Part shown: positions 36,115-44,998 of the stretch, in pieces
Position numbering within the stretch: the stretch's first letter is position 1
Layout of the letters: each line of letters starts with the position of its first letter
Program-made: the position numbers and the translations under genes
Origin: Haloglomus irregulare
GTDB taxonomy: Archaea; Halobacteriota; Halobacteria; Halobacteriales; Haloarculaceae
Length of the DNA: 64,000 nt
Direction of reading: 5' to 3'
Assembly (NCBI RefSeq): GCF_007421925.1
Contig: NZ_QMDX01000010.1
Coordinates: forward strand, 1 to 64,000
Notes under the pieces: model-generated
What the model was told of the DNA's origin: nothing
What the model saw: the letters and a program-made list of their open reading frames with translations, nothing else
Databases searched by the model: none

Positions 36115-37004
36115 GCCGGAACACCCCCGTCGGTCGCGAGCCCATCACCACCGTCGGAGCGGTGCTCCGACGAGGACCGCTCTGCATGCTCACCACCGCC
36201 GGGTAGCGTCCCGGGCTCGAACATCGCGACCGGCCGGACCCAGCCGGCCGAGGCCCCCTCGATGGAGACGGGGAAGCAGACCACGGGCACGTCCGTCCGC
36301 CGGGGGAGCCGGTCGAGGTCCGCCATCTTCTCGATCTGGCAGTACGGGACCTCGCGGCCGGCGAAATGCGCGGGCCACAGCTCCCCCTCGTCCGCCGAGT
36401 CGACGAACCGCTCGCCCATCTCGGCGAACGGCTTGTCGAAGCCGTACGCGTCCGTCCCGATGACCCGGACCCCCTGCTCGACGAGGTGTGCTGTCGCTTC
36501 GGCACCCATCCCCGGGAACCGCTGGAGGTACTCGGCGCTACCCCACAGCTCGTCGGCGCCGGTCTGGAGGAAGACGAGTTCGCCCGGGCGCAGCTCGTGG
36601 TCCAGCGCGTCGAGCCGACTGTCGATGTCGTCGGGGGTTATCTCGGCGCCGGGGGCCATGTCGCGCACGTCGAGGACGACCGCGTTCCCGCGACACCACT
36701 CGAGCGGCACCTCGTCGATCGTCATCGCGGGGTCACCGTCGGACTCGGGGCCGTAGTGCCACGGCGCGTCCAGATGCGTCCCGGTGTGCGGGATGGCGTG
36801 AACCTCCTCCCAGGCGAGGCCCTCCTCGTCGGGGAAGTCCTCGGCAGCGACGTCGTGGCCCAGCCCCTGGAGGTTCTCGGAGAGGAGCTGGGCGCCGTCG
36901 GCGTGGTCGAAGTACTCCACCTCGGGGGGCCAGGGCTCGCTGGCCGCCCCCGGTTCGAGCCCGATGCTCAGGTCGACGAGTTCCGCGTCCGCGAACGAGA
37001 GCAT
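36111..37004 (-). CDS. Cyclase / kynurenine-formamidase-family hydrolase
   Basis: A 297-residue member of the metal-dependent cyclase family. The signature HTGTHLDAPWHYG provides the His and Asp metal ligands. Further matches are VDLSIGLEPG near the start, GELVFLQTGADE, and RVIGTDAYGFDKP. The start MLSFADAELVDLS is chosen because it precedes the first family strand. It overlaps the FAH-family gene by four bases. The pair suggests breakdown of an aromatic or amide compound, but the substrate is not visible. Confidence 0.82.
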   Translation of the reverse strand: MLSFADAELVDLSIGLEPGAASEPWPPEVEYFDHADGAQLLSENLQGLGHDVAAEDFPDEEGLAWEEVHAIPHTGTHLDAPWHYGPESDGDPAMTIDEVPLEWCRGNAVVLDVRDMAPGAEITPDDIDSRLDALDHELRPGELVFLQTGADELWGSAEYLQRFPGMGAEATAHLVEQGVRVIGTDAYGFDKPFAEMGERFVDSADEGELWPAHFAGREVPYCQIEKMADLDRLPRRTDVPVVCFPVSIEGASAGWVRPVAMFEPGTLPGGGEHAERSSSEHRSDGGDGLATDGGVPA

Positions 37005-37054
37005 ATCGGGGACGGGAGCGGGCGGACCGTATAGGTTGGCCCGGTAGCGACCGA

Positions 37055-37399
37055 TCAGAGCGCGCCGGCGGCAAGCGCCCCCATCCACACGGCGACCAAC
37101 GCCCCGAGGAGGTTCACCGTCGCGTTCAGTACCGCCCGCCGGGCGCGCCCGGATTCGGCCAGTCGCACCGTCTCGTAGGCGAAGGTGGAGAACGTCGTGA
37201 ACGCGCCACAGAAGCCCGTCCCGACCAGCAGCAGCAGGTCGTCGCCGACGGGGACGGCGACGAGGGCGCCCAGCAGGAACGAGCCGAGCACGTTCACCGC
37301 GAGCGTGTCGCGGGTCCCCGTCTCGACGCGCTCGCCGAGCAGGTGCCGGGCCAGCGCGCCGGCGACGCCGCCCAACCCCACGAGCAGCGCCGGCTTCAC
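37055..37399 (-). CDS. crcB: Fluoride channel CrcB/Fluc
   Basis: A 114-residue, four-helix fluoride exporter subunit. The motifs are GGVAGALARHLLG, TLAVNVLGSFLLG (the Asn in the pore) and VGTGFCGAFTTFSTFAYET (Phe box and Ser/Thr track). It pairs with a second crcB immediately upstream; their coding ends overlap by four bases. Tandem genes of this kind encode a heterodimeric dual-topology channel. Confidence 0.92.
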   Translation of the reverse strand: MKPALLVGLGGVAGALARHLLGERVETGTRDTLAVNVLGSFLLGALVAVPVGDDLLLLVGTGFCGAFTTFSTFAYETVRLAESGRARRAVLNATVNLLGALVAVWMGALAAGAL

Positions 37400-37797
37400 G
37401 CCATCACCCGGACGACGACCTGCCCGAGACCGATGGCGACGAAGCCGAGGGCGTAGGTGAGGGCGACGTAGACGGCGGCGAGTGCCGGTGTCGGCGCGCC
37501 CGTACCGATGGCCGGCAGCCCCACGAGGCCGGCCGTCCCGACGGCGAACGTCGAGTACGTGGTGAACGACGCGCAGAAGCCGGTGCCGACGAGGAGCCGT
37601 GTCCCCCGGCCGAGCGAGCCGACCAGCCGGTTCTCGTACAGTAGCAGGCTCAGGAGGAACGCGCCGCCGACGTTGGCGGCCAGGGTCCCCCAGGGGAGCG
37701 CTCCGGCGGGTAGCATCTCGGCGAGGGCGTACCGCAGGGCAGCCCCGACGGAACCGCCGGCTGCGACGAGCGCCAGCGGCCGGAGTCGTTCGCGCAT
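37396..37797 (-). CDS. crcB: Fluoride channel CrcB/Fluc, second subunit
   Basis: A 133-residue CrcB with GGSVGAALRYALA, TLAANVGGAFLLSLLL and VGTGFCASFTTYSTFAVGT. First gene of the crcB pair. The two proteins differ enough in charge placement to insert in opposite directions, as in other paired crcB genes. Confidence 0.92.
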   Translation of the reverse strand: MRERLRPLALVAAGGSVGAALRYALAEMLPAGALPWGTLAANVGGAFLLSLLLYENRLVGSLGRGTRLLVGTGFCASFTTYSTFAVGTAGLVGLPAIGTGAPTPALAAVYVALTYALGFVAIGLGQVVVRVMA

Positions 37798-37881
37798 GCT
37801 CGGCGTGGCGGGCGGGGGGTGCTTGTATCGTCCGGAGCGCGGACGGCGAAGATTGAAACCGGAGGCCGCGCCACCCGCCCC

Positions 37882-38325
37882 GTGCGAACGAGACGCCTCG
37901 CGGACGACGACCGCGGTATCGAGGGACTGCCGGTCCGGCTGGTCATCGCGCTGGTGGTCGGGGTGGCCAGCCTCGGCATCATGCTGAACATGCTCTCCGG
38001 GCTGTCGGGGCTGGGCGTGGCAGAGGTCGACGTCGCGCCGGAACCGACGGTGACGGAGCCGGGACCGACGAACGTGACCGTCCGCGTGGTCGACCCCGAC
38101 GGCGGCGGGGTAGCGAACGCGACGGTCGTCGCCCGCGGCGGGTCCGCGCGGCTGGGCGGGACCCGGGTGGCCCGCACGGACCGGAACGGGACCGCGAGGC
38201 TCCGGCTCGACCCGAAGCTGGGGGCGAACCAGGCGGAGGGGACCGTCCGGTTCTCCGTGCAGCCGCCGCCCGAGGACTCGTTCGTCGACCGGCGGGATAA
38301 CTCGGTCCTGCTCGTCGTTCGGTAG
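37882..38325 (+). CDS. Exported or membrane-anchored carboxypeptidase-regulatory-like protein
   Basis: A 147-residue protein from GTG 37882 (VRTRRLADDDRGIEG). The basic-acidic head RRLADDDRGIEGLPVRL followed by a hydrophobic helix (VIALVVGVASLGIMLNML) resembles a prepilin/archaellin-type signal. The outside part is a single beta-sandwich with NVTVRVVDPDGGGVANATVV and TDRNGTARLRLDP, like carboxypeptidase-regulatory domains. It could be a minor pilin or surface protein. Confidence 0.65.
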   Translation: MRTRRLADDDRGIEGLPVRLVIALVVGVASLGIMLNMLSGLSGLGVAEVDVAPEPTVTEPGPTNVTVRVVDPDGGGVANATVVARGGSARLGGTRVARTDRNGTARLRLDPKLGANQAEGTVRFSVQPPPEDSFVDRRDNSVLLVVR

Positions 38326-38378
38326 CTGTTGTAGGGATTACGAGCGGACGACCGCTGTATGTCGATAATACGGGGCGT

Positions 38379-39062
38379 TCACTCCCACGGCGGGTCGACG
38401 AGGTCGCGCATGGAGTCGAGTTCGAAGTGGGGGCGCGTGCCGGGGCGGCCGGTCGCGTCCCGCTCGGCCTCGGTCCGGAGCCAGGCCGTCCGCATCCCCG
38501 CGGCGTCGGCGCCGAGCACGTCGTCGCTGGAGTCGCCGACGTGAACCGTCGCGGGCGCGGCCGTCCCGAGGACGTCCAGCGCGTCGAGGAAGGGGGCGGG
38601 GTCGGGCTTGGCCAGCGTGTCGTAGCCCGCGTGGACGACGGTCTCGAAGACCCCCGACAGCCCGAGCGCATCGAGTTTGGGCGCCTGAATCTCCGGCGCG
38701 CCGTTGGTGACGACCGCCAGCGGGTAGCGCTCGGCGAGCGTCTCGACGGCCGCGCGGGCACCCGGCAGCGGCTCGACCGCGCGGTGGTCACGCAGTCGGG
38801 TGTGGACCGCGGCGACCCGCCGCCCGACCGCGCGGTCGTGGCCCCGCTCCTCGGCGAGGTCCGCGAAGCAGGCCTCCCGGAGTTCAGCCTTCGTGTCGGT
38901 CCGGGGGACGTAACGGAACATCCGGTCGTGGTACTCCGCGGCGGTGAAGAACGGCGCGACGCCGACCTCGTCGAACGCCGTGGCCAGCAGGTCGGCGGTG
39001 GAGCGCCGGTACTCGCACAGCGTCCGGTCGATGTCGAGCGTGACCGCCTGGACCCCTGTCAT
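38379..39062 (-). CDS. HAD-superfamily phosphatase (paralogue A)
   Basis: A 227-residue HAD hydrolase with motif I LDIDRTLCEY, motif II VVTNGAPEIQ, motif III lysine in GYDTLAKPDPAPF, and motif IV HVGDSSDDVLGA. The cap lies between motifs I and II. A paralogue of similar length is 63 bases upstream on the same strand, sharing LCxYRRS near the start and DRM/DSM-DL-PPWE at the end, so the pair is a tandem duplication. Small-molecule phosphatase is likely; substrate unknown. Confidence 0.85.
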   Translation of the reverse strand: MTGVQAVTLDIDRTLCEYRRSTADLLATAFDEVGVAPFFTAAEYHDRMFRYVPRTDTKAELREACFADLAEERGHDRAVGRRVAAVHTRLRDHRAVEPLPGARAAVETLAERYPLAVVTNGAPEIQAPKLDALGLSGVFETVVHAGYDTLAKPDPAPFLDALDVLGTAAPATVHVGDSSDDVLGADAAGMRTAWLRTEAERDATGRPGTRPHFELDSMRDLVDPPWE

Positions 39063-39125
39063 CCGGGCGGCCGTTGGCGCGCCCGCCGGTTAATCCCCAC
39101 GTCGCCGGAGCGCGGCCGCCCGGTC

Positions 39126-39803
39126 TCACTCCCAGGGCGGTGCGGTGAGGTCGCCCATCCGGTCGATGGTGAAGTGGGGCCGGTGGTCGCCGGGACCGTC
39201 CGGCTGGCGGAGCCAGACCGACCGGAGGCCGGCGTTGTGGGCGCCGGCCACGTCGCTGGCCGCCGAGTTGCCGATGTGGACGGCCCGGTCGGGGGACGCG
39301 TCGAGGGTCGAGAGCGCCTCGTGGAACGGCGCGGCCGCGGGTTTGGCGGCCGTGTCGTAGCCCGCATGGACGACCGTCTCGAACCGGTCGGCGAAGGGGA
39401 GCGCGGCGAGTTTCCGACGCTGCATCCCCGGCGCGCCGTTCGTCACCACGCCGACACGGTAGCGCCGGGCGAGCGATTCGACGGCCTCGCGGGCGCCCGC
39501 CAGCGGGCGGACGTTCCCGTAGTCGCGCTCGGCGGCGAACGCGCGGGCAATTGCCCGACCCACCTCGGGGTCGCGCCCCCGGTCGGCGGCGATGGCGGCG
39601 AAACACCGCTCCCGGAGGTCCGCGACGTCCTCGCTCTCGTCGGTGAACTCGCCGTAGCGGGCCTCGTACGTCGCCCCATCGAAGAACGGCTCGACGCCGA
39701 CCGCCTCGCAGGCGGTCGTGATGAGCTCGTCCCCCGACCGGCGGTACGCACACAGCGTGTCGTCCAGGTCGAACAGGACCGCCCGAACGGTGTCGGCTGG
39801 CAT
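39126..39803 (-). CDS. HAD-superfamily phosphatase (paralogue B)
   Basis: A 225-residue paralogue of the preceding gene, with motif I FDLDDTLCAYRRS, motif II VVTNGAPGMQ, lysine in DTAAKPAAAPF, and motif IV HIGNSAASDVAGA. The usual Asp of GDS is Asn here, leaving one acid in the motif. This could alter metal binding or activity compared with paralogue A. The start MPADTV is chosen over an Arg-rich upstream extension. Confidence 0.83.
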   Translation of the reverse strand: MPADTVRAVLFDLDDTLCAYRRSGDELITTACEAVGVEPFFDGATYEARYGEFTDESEDVADLRERCFAAIAADRGRDPEVGRAIARAFAAERDYGNVRPLAGAREAVESLARRYRVGVVTNGAPGMQRRKLAALPFADRFETVVHAGYDTAAKPAAAPFHEALSTLDASPDRAVHIGNSAASDVAGAHNAGLRSVWLRQPDGPGDHRPHFTIDRMGDLTAPPWE

Positions 39804-39950
39804 CACCCTCGCTGGGAGCCGCGTCGGGATAGCCCTCACGGCAACGGGTCGGGACTCGCCGCCGGACGGCTACTCGAGTAAGAAGGCTTATTCGCGGCCG
39901 TTTCGGACGCGTTCGCATGGTAGATTCCGCGCACGTGGGGGTGAGCGCCG

Positions 39951-40844
39951 GTGGCTGAAGCCGACGCCACCGGGAAGCTCCCGTTCGACCTCCCCGACGT
40001 GGACTACGAGCAGTACACGAACCGACAGCTCATCGTCGTCCCGCTGGTGGTGCTGGTGATCGCCCTGGCCGTCATCGGCGCGTTCTTCGCCGTCACCGGC
40101 TCGCCCGTCCGCCCGGGGCTGGCCTTCACCGGGGGCACCGAACTCCAGCTCACGGCGGCCGACTCGGCGGCGGCCATCGAGTCCACGTTCCAGTCCGAGG
40201 GCTTCGACGTGGAGTCGGTCCAGCCCATCCGCACGCAGTCCGACGGCTACATCGTCACCTTCCAGTCGACCGACACCGACGGCATCCAGCAGGCCGCCGA
40301 GGGCGCCGGCTACGACGTGGATTCGATACAGGGCCGGTCGGCCTCCTTCGGGGCACAGAGCCAGAGCCAGGCCCTGCTCGGGGTGGGCGTCGCCTTCGCC
40401 GGGATGGCGGTCCTCGTGTTCGCGCTGTTCCGGACGTTCGTTCCCTCCATCGCCGTCGTCGTCTCCGCGTTCTCCGACATCGTCATCCCCCTCGCCCTGA
40501 TGAACGTCTTCGGGATGGAGTTGACACTGGGGACGGTCGCCGCGCTGTTGATGCTCATCGGGTACTCCGTCGACTCCGACCTCCTGCTGAACAACCACAT
40601 CCTCCGGCGGTCGGGCGGCTTCTACGAGTCGACCTACCGGGCCATGCGGACCGGGGTGACGATGACGCTCACCTCCATCGCCGCGATGACGGTGATGTCC
40701 GTCGTCGCCTTCCTGCTCGGCATCCCGCTGCTCCCGGCCGTGGGGACGGTCCTCGTCTTCGGGCTGGTCGCCGACCTCATGAACACCTACCTGATGAACG
40801 TCACACTGCTCCGCTACTACAAGTACGAGGGGGTGGCGAAGTGA
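39951..40844 (+). CDS. secF: Protein-export membrane protein SecF
   Basis: A 297-residue membrane protein with six helices. The first periplasm-type loop carries GLAFTGGTELQL (counterpart of D1/P1). Helices 4-6 include GYSVDSDLLLNNHILRR, which contains the membrane acid of the SecDF/RND proton path. SecF precedes SecD, the order usual in archaea, and ends in a GTGA overlap with secD. Together they help late steps of protein export using ion flow. GTG start. Confidence 0.94.
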   Translation: MAEADATGKLPFDLPDVDYEQYTNRQLIVVPLVVLVIALAVIGAFFAVTGSPVRPGLAFTGGTELQLTAADSAAAIESTFQSEGFDVESVQPIRTQSDGYIVTFQSTDTDGIQQAAEGAGYDVDSIQGRSASFGAQSQSQALLGVGVAFAGMAVLVFALFRTFVPSIAVVVSAFSDIVIPLALMNVFGMELTLGTVAALLMLIGYSVDSDLLLNNHILRRSGGFYESTYRAMRTGVTMTLTSIAAMTVMSVVAFLLGIPLLPAVGTVLVFGLVADLMNTYLMNVTLLRYYKYEGVAK

Positions 40845-42421
40845 ACCTCTCCCCCCGCGAGAACTGGCGTATCTACCTACTGCTCGTCCTGCTGCTGGTG
40901 AGCACCGTCGCCGTCTTCGTACCGCTCGGCGGTGCCGACACGGACGACAGCCAGACCAACCTCGAGTACGGGCTGGAGCTGTCCGGCGGCACCCGGGTTC
41001 GAGCCCCGCTCGTCGGCATGACCGCCGAGGTCGAACTCGAGGGGGCGAGCGCCCGCGATATCGAGTCGAGCGTCGCCAGCCAGCTCAACCGCTCCCGGAC
41101 GGACGTCCAGGTGCGCGAGGTCCGCGACGGCCAGGACACGGTCGAGCTGTTCGCCAACGAGGCGAACGGCAACATCACGCAGGCCGACTTCGCGGCCGCC
41201 CTGCAGACGTCCGGGCTGGACGCGACCACCGACGACGTCCGCCCCGGCGTGACCGAGGCCACCCGCCAGACCGCGGTCAACGTGCTCGACAGCAAGATCA
41301 ACAGCGTCGGCCTCTCGGGCGGCACGGTCTCCACCACCCGGACCCCGACCGGCGAGACGTTCATCCTCGTCGAGGTCCCGAACGCCAACCGCTCGGAGGT
41401 GCTCCGGCTCATCACCTCCCGCGGACAGGTGGAGCTGGTGGCGCACTTCCCCCAGCAGGGGGGCAACGAGACCACCTACCGGAACGTGGGACTGCTGACC
41501 CAGGAGGACTTCGCGAACCAGAACTTCCAGGCCGCGCAGGCCGAGGGGAACCAGCCCGCGCGCGTCCCGGTGTCGCTCCGGCAGGACCCCGCCCAGAACT
41601 TCTCGGACGCGATGCAGAGCTTCGGGTTCACCGACGAGGGCATCGGCAGCTGCGGCTACCGGCCCGAGTCCGGCGAGGACCCCGACACCTACCCGGGCTA
41701 CTGCCTGTACACGGTCCGTGACGGCGAGGTCGTCTACGGCGCCTCGATGAGTCCGGGGCTCGCCAGGACCATCCGCAGCGGCGACTTCGTGAAGGACCCG
41801 GCGTTCGTCATCACGGCGAACAACTTCAGCGAGGCCCAGCAGCTCGCCATCGACCTGCAGGCGGGCGCGCTCCCGACCACGCTGGACATCGAGGGGCAGG
41901 GGACGACCTACTTCCTCGAGCCGTCGCTGGCGAACGAGTTCAAGCTGTTCTCGCTCATCACCGCCCTCGTCGCGGTCTTCGCGGTCGCCGGGATGGTGTT
42001 CCTGCGCTACCGCGAGCCCGGCGTCGCCGCGCCGATGGTGCTGACCGCCGGCGCGGAGGTGTTCCTGCTGCTCGGGTTCGCCTCCGCGGTCGGGTTGGCG
42101 CTTGACCTCTCGCACATCGCCGGCTTCATCGCCGTCATCGGTACCGGGGTGGACGACCTCATCATCATCGCCGACGAGATCCTCCAGTCCGGGGAGGTCA
42201 ACACCTCGCGCGTCTTCGAGTCGCGCTTCCGCAAGGCGTTCTGGGTCATCGGCGCGGCCGCCGCGACCACCATCATCGCGATGTCGCCGCTGGCGGTGCT
42301 GTCGCTGGGCGATCTCCAGGGCTTTGCCATCATCACCATCGTCGGCGTCCTGCTGGGCGTCCTCGTCACCCGCCCGGCCTACGGTGACATCCTCCGGACC
42401 CTCGTGCTGGACGACGTCTGA
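40841..42421 (+). CDS. secD: Protein-export membrane protein SecD
   Basis: A 526-residue partner of SecF. After the first helix comes LEYGLELSGGTRVRAPLV. The large outer domain (about 40-360) contains NVLDSKINSVGLSGGTV and ends before FLEPSLANEFKLFSLIT. Five helices follow, with GTGVDDLIIIADEI as the D-D-x-x-I motif. It shares a transcript with secF. Confidence 0.94.
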   Translation: MNLSPRENWRIYLLLVLLLVSTVAVFVPLGGADTDDSQTNLEYGLELSGGTRVRAPLVGMTAEVELEGASARDIESSVASQLNRSRTDVQVREVRDGQDTVELFANEANGNITQADFAAALQTSGLDATTDDVRPGVTEATRQTAVNVLDSKINSVGLSGGTVSTTRTPTGETFILVEVPNANRSEVLRLITSRGQVELVAHFPQQGGNETTYRNVGLLTQEDFANQNFQAAQAEGNQPARVPVSLRQDPAQNFSDAMQSFGFTDEGIGSCGYRPESGEDPDTYPGYCLYTVRDGEVVYGASMSPGLARTIRSGDFVKDPAFVITANNFSEAQQLAIDLQAGALPTTLDIEGQGTTYFLEPSLANEFKLFSLITALVAVFAVAGMVFLRYREPGVAAPMVLTAGAEVFLLLGFASAVGLALDLSHIAGFIAVIGTGVDDLIIIADEILQSGEVNTSRVFESRFRKAFWVIGAAAATTIIAMSPLAVLSLGDLQGFAIITIVGVLLGVLVTRPAYGDILRTLVLDDV

Positions 42422-42516
42422 GCGCGCGACCGCCACCTCCCCGGCCCGTGCGCGAGCCAGGCCGTGTCGGCGCCGTCCCGGCGGCTTGATGTACACGACC
42501 GACGCAGTAGACCCAC

Positions 42517-43251
42517 ATGCGCGGGCTCGCCATCAACGTCGGCGCGAACACCAACGAGCCGGGCTTCCGGGCACGAATCGACGCGTACGGGCAGTTCGAC
42601 TTCATCCCCATCCCGGAGTCCGAGCCCACCCGCGCCGACGCCCACGCACCCACGTACGGCGAACTTGACGACGCACTCGACTGGCCCGTCGATGTGGCCG
42701 ACGTGCGCGACGTGCCGACGCATCTGGACCCGGAGTTCGACGGCTACCCGTTCTGTGAGGGGTACACCTACGGCGACGAGCACGGGGTGAAAGCCCGGCC
42801 CATCCTGGAGCTGTCGGGCGGCGACTTCCTCTTCTTCTACGCGACGCTCTCGACGGGCGACGAGCGACCGGGCTGGCAGCCGCCGGAGTGGGGGGCGTTC
42901 GTCATCGGCCACTTCCGGCTGGCGCGGGACCCGCTCCCCGGCGAGACGTACCGCGAGGCGGCCGAAGCGACCCGGGACGTGTTCGCCAACAACGCCCACG
43001 TCAAGCGCGAGACGTTCGATGCCGAGGTGCTCGTCCAGGGCGACGCCTGGGGCTCGGAGCGCTACGACGTGGCTGTCCCGCTCTCGACGCGGACGGCCGG
43101 CGTCGACGCCAACCGGCTGGTGACGGAGCTGTCGGCCGACTCGGGGAAGGGGCCGTGGTGGCGTCGGCCGCTCCGGCTCGACGAGGCGGCCACCCGGGAG
43201 TGGCTCGACATCGGTGACACGGCCGCGTTCGACCGCTGCTTCGACGGCTGA
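42517..43251 (+). CDS. Nmad3-like protein (putative nucleotide-modification-associated)
   Basis: A 244-residue soluble protein. It begins RGLAINVGANTNEPGFRARI, then DFIPIPESEPT and, further on, PFCEGYTYGD, FFYATLS and GAFVIGHFRLA. This opening and the I-G-H-F strand fit Nmad3 (nucleotide modification associated domain 3), a family linked by others to modified DNA in viruses and archaea. My match is from recollection of the pattern and is not certain. No other modification gene lies nearby, so the function here is open. Confidence 0.5.
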   Translation: MRGLAINVGANTNEPGFRARIDAYGQFDFIPIPESEPTRADAHAPTYGELDDALDWPVDVADVRDVPTHLDPEFDGYPFCEGYTYGDEHGVKARPILELSGGDFLFFYATLSTGDERPGWQPPEWGAFVIGHFRLARDPLPGETYREAAEATRDVFANNAHVKRETFDAEVLVQGDAWGSERYDVAVPLSTRTAGVDANRLVTELSADSGKGPWWRRPLRLDEAATREWLDIGDTAAFDRCFDG

Positions 43252-43314
43252 ACGGGCATCCGGCACGCGGGCCGAGCCGGAAGCTTCCTGTCCGGAGCGC
43301 TCACACCGACTGTC

Positions 43315-43716
43315 ATGACTGACGCCGACGGGACCACCGTCTCGCTATCCGACGCCTTCGACCGCATCGACGAGTACTGGGCGCCGCGGCTGGCGGCCGA
43401 GCCGAACGGTCAGCACGTCAAGCTCGCGAAGCTACGCGGTGCGTTCGAGTGGCACCACCACGCCGGCGCCGACGAACTGTTCCTCGTCGTCGCTGGCGCC
43501 CTCGACATCGAGCTGCGCGAGACCCCCGACGTCCACCTTGAGGCGAACGAGTTCCACGTCGTCCCGGCTGGGGTCGAGCACCGGCCCGCCGTCCCCGCGG
43601 ACACCGGGGTCGGCCCGGGCGGCGACGCGGCCCACGTGCTACTGTTCGAGCCCGCGGGGACGCTGAACACGGGGGAGTCAGAGAGCGAGCGGACCCGCGA
43701 GGTCGAGGAGCTGTAA
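43315..43716 (+). CDS. Cupin-domain protein
   Basis: A 133-residue single-domain cupin. Motif 1 is EWHHHAGADELFLVVAGALDIEL (His, His, Glu metal ligands) and motif 2 is EFHVVPAGVEHRPA (last His). Members bind a metal and act as small enzymes or sensors. It is probably monocistronic. Substrate unknown. Confidence 0.82.
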   Translation: MTDADGTTVSLSDAFDRIDEYWAPRLAAEPNGQHVKLAKLRGAFEWHHHAGADELFLVVAGALDIELRETPDVHLEANEFHVVPAGVEHRPAVPADTGVGPGGDAAHVLLFEPAGTLNTGESESERTREVEEL

Positions 43717-43814
43717 CCGTTCCGGCGCGACGACGGCCAGGAACAGGGGGTCGGACGGGAACGGCGTCTCCAGCCCTCTCGTCGCGCCGACAGCCGGTGG
43801 ACCGCCGTCCCGAT

Positions 43815-44600
43815 TCAGAAGTTCGCCCGGACGTACTCGCCGATACGCGCCACCCGTTCGGGGTCGTATGTCCACATCGCCTGCCACTCGTTGTCGCCGA
43901 CCTCGACGGCGACGAGGGCGACGTGCCCGCTCTCGCCGGGCGGCGGCCGGAAGACGACGAACCAGGAGCGGCGGTACTCCTCGTGGGTGCCGGCGTGGAC
44001 CGTCACGTCCAGCTCGTCGGGGACGGGTTCGTCGTGGACGCCGTAAACGTGGGCGTCGACCTCGGTGTCGCCGAGCCAGCCGTACACCGTCCGGGTGCCG
44101 TACTCGTCGTCGAGCCGCGAGAGCCGCTGGAAGGAGGCGTCGAACCGGCCGCCGCCGACCTCAAGCGCCCGGCCCTCGATGAACCGGGAGATGAGGACGA
44201 GCAGCAGTTTCTCCTTGTTCGAGGCGGGAAAGCCCCGCACCTGGAACTCGACCTCGTCGAGTCCCGTCAGCACGTCCGGCATCTCCGCCTCGGCCAGCCC
44301 GTTCGCGCCGGTCCGGTACCGGTCGGTGTTCACGAGGAGGAACGCCCGTTGGAGGCGATCCATCGACGTGGTGGCGGCGACCGACCCGCTCCTCAGCAAC
44401 AGGACCAGGTCCTCCTCGCCCTCCGGGAGCTGTCGTTCGGAGACCGAAACCGTCTGTGTCCCGAACGCCTCGTCCAGCAGGTCGATCAGCGGCTCCGGTC
44501 CCGTCCGGTTCACCACCATCAGCGTCGTCTCCGTCTCCGGCACCTCGTCGATGAACGAGGTGAGTGCGCCGGGCAGGTTGTCGGTCTCGATGGCGTCCAC
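43815..44600 (-). CDS. DICT sensory-domain protein
   Basis: A 261-residue protein starting at GTG 44600 (VDAIETDNLPG). The region FPASNKEKLLLVLISRFIEG, then FDASFQRLSRLDDEYGTRTVY and VDAHVYGV, is the DICT sensory domain found with two-component and cyclic-nucleotide proteins. The N-terminal third has a helix-rich dimerisation look. It has no output domain of its own. An AT-rich box (TTTCATTA) lies about 30 bases before the start. Confidence 0.78.
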   Translation of the reverse strand: MDAIETDNLPGALTSFIDEVPETETTLMVVNRTGPEPLIDLLDEAFGTQTVSVSERQLPEGEEDLVLLLRSGSVAATTSMDRLQRAFLLVNTDRYRTGANGLAEAEMPDVLTGLDEVEFQVRGFPASNKEKLLLVLISRFIEGRALEVGGGRFDASFQRLSRLDDEYGTRTVYGWLGDTEVDAHVYGVHDEPVPDELDVTVHAGTHEEYRRSWFVVFRPPPGESGHVALVAVEVGDNEWQAMWTYDPERVARIGEYVRANF

Positions 44601-44735
44601 GAGTACGTTTCTGGCAGGGGCTTGAGCGTAATGAAAGCATGGACCGTATCCGCCCTCGACTGAGCCACAGTTCGGCCGGAAACGGGTCCCGACGGCGGAC
44701 GATCGTCGGTGATGACACACGGCGGGTCGGCGTAG

Positions 44736-44806
44736 TGCGCCGTCCGGGAATCGAACCCGGGCTATTAGCTTGGGAAGCTAATGTCCTACCACTGGACCAA
44801 CGGCGC
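44736..44806 (-). tRNA. tRNA-Gly (anticodon CCC)
   Basis: On the minus strand GCGCCGT pairs with ACGGCGC, discriminator A. The anticodon stem TTAGC/GCTAA has loop TTCCCAA, anticodon CCC. The T arm is CCGGG-TTCGATT-CCCGG. Confidence 0.95.
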
Positions 44807-44967
44807 GCATCCGTTCGCGCCCCGCGACTCGTCATCCCGTCTGGATCACTCGTCGACAGCGCGCTCGTCTCGGTCTACTCCGCTCGCCGACTTCAACGTA
44901 GCGCTTCGGCGACCGCCGGGCGCCGTCGACCCCCACGACCGTCCAGTTTCGGGGGCGGGGACGGGGG

Positions 44968-44977
44968 GTATTAGTCG
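44968..44977 (+). promoter_or_regulatory. TATA box for nadE
   Basis: GTATTAGTCG, centred about 27 bases before the ATG at 44999, which implies a leaderless transcript. Confidence 0.45.
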
Positions 44978-44998
44978 CAAGCGGCCCATCATCCGGTA

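Noticed and set aside
40877-42496. 539-codon frame antisense to secD
   Set aside because: No motif; explained by codon bias of secD.
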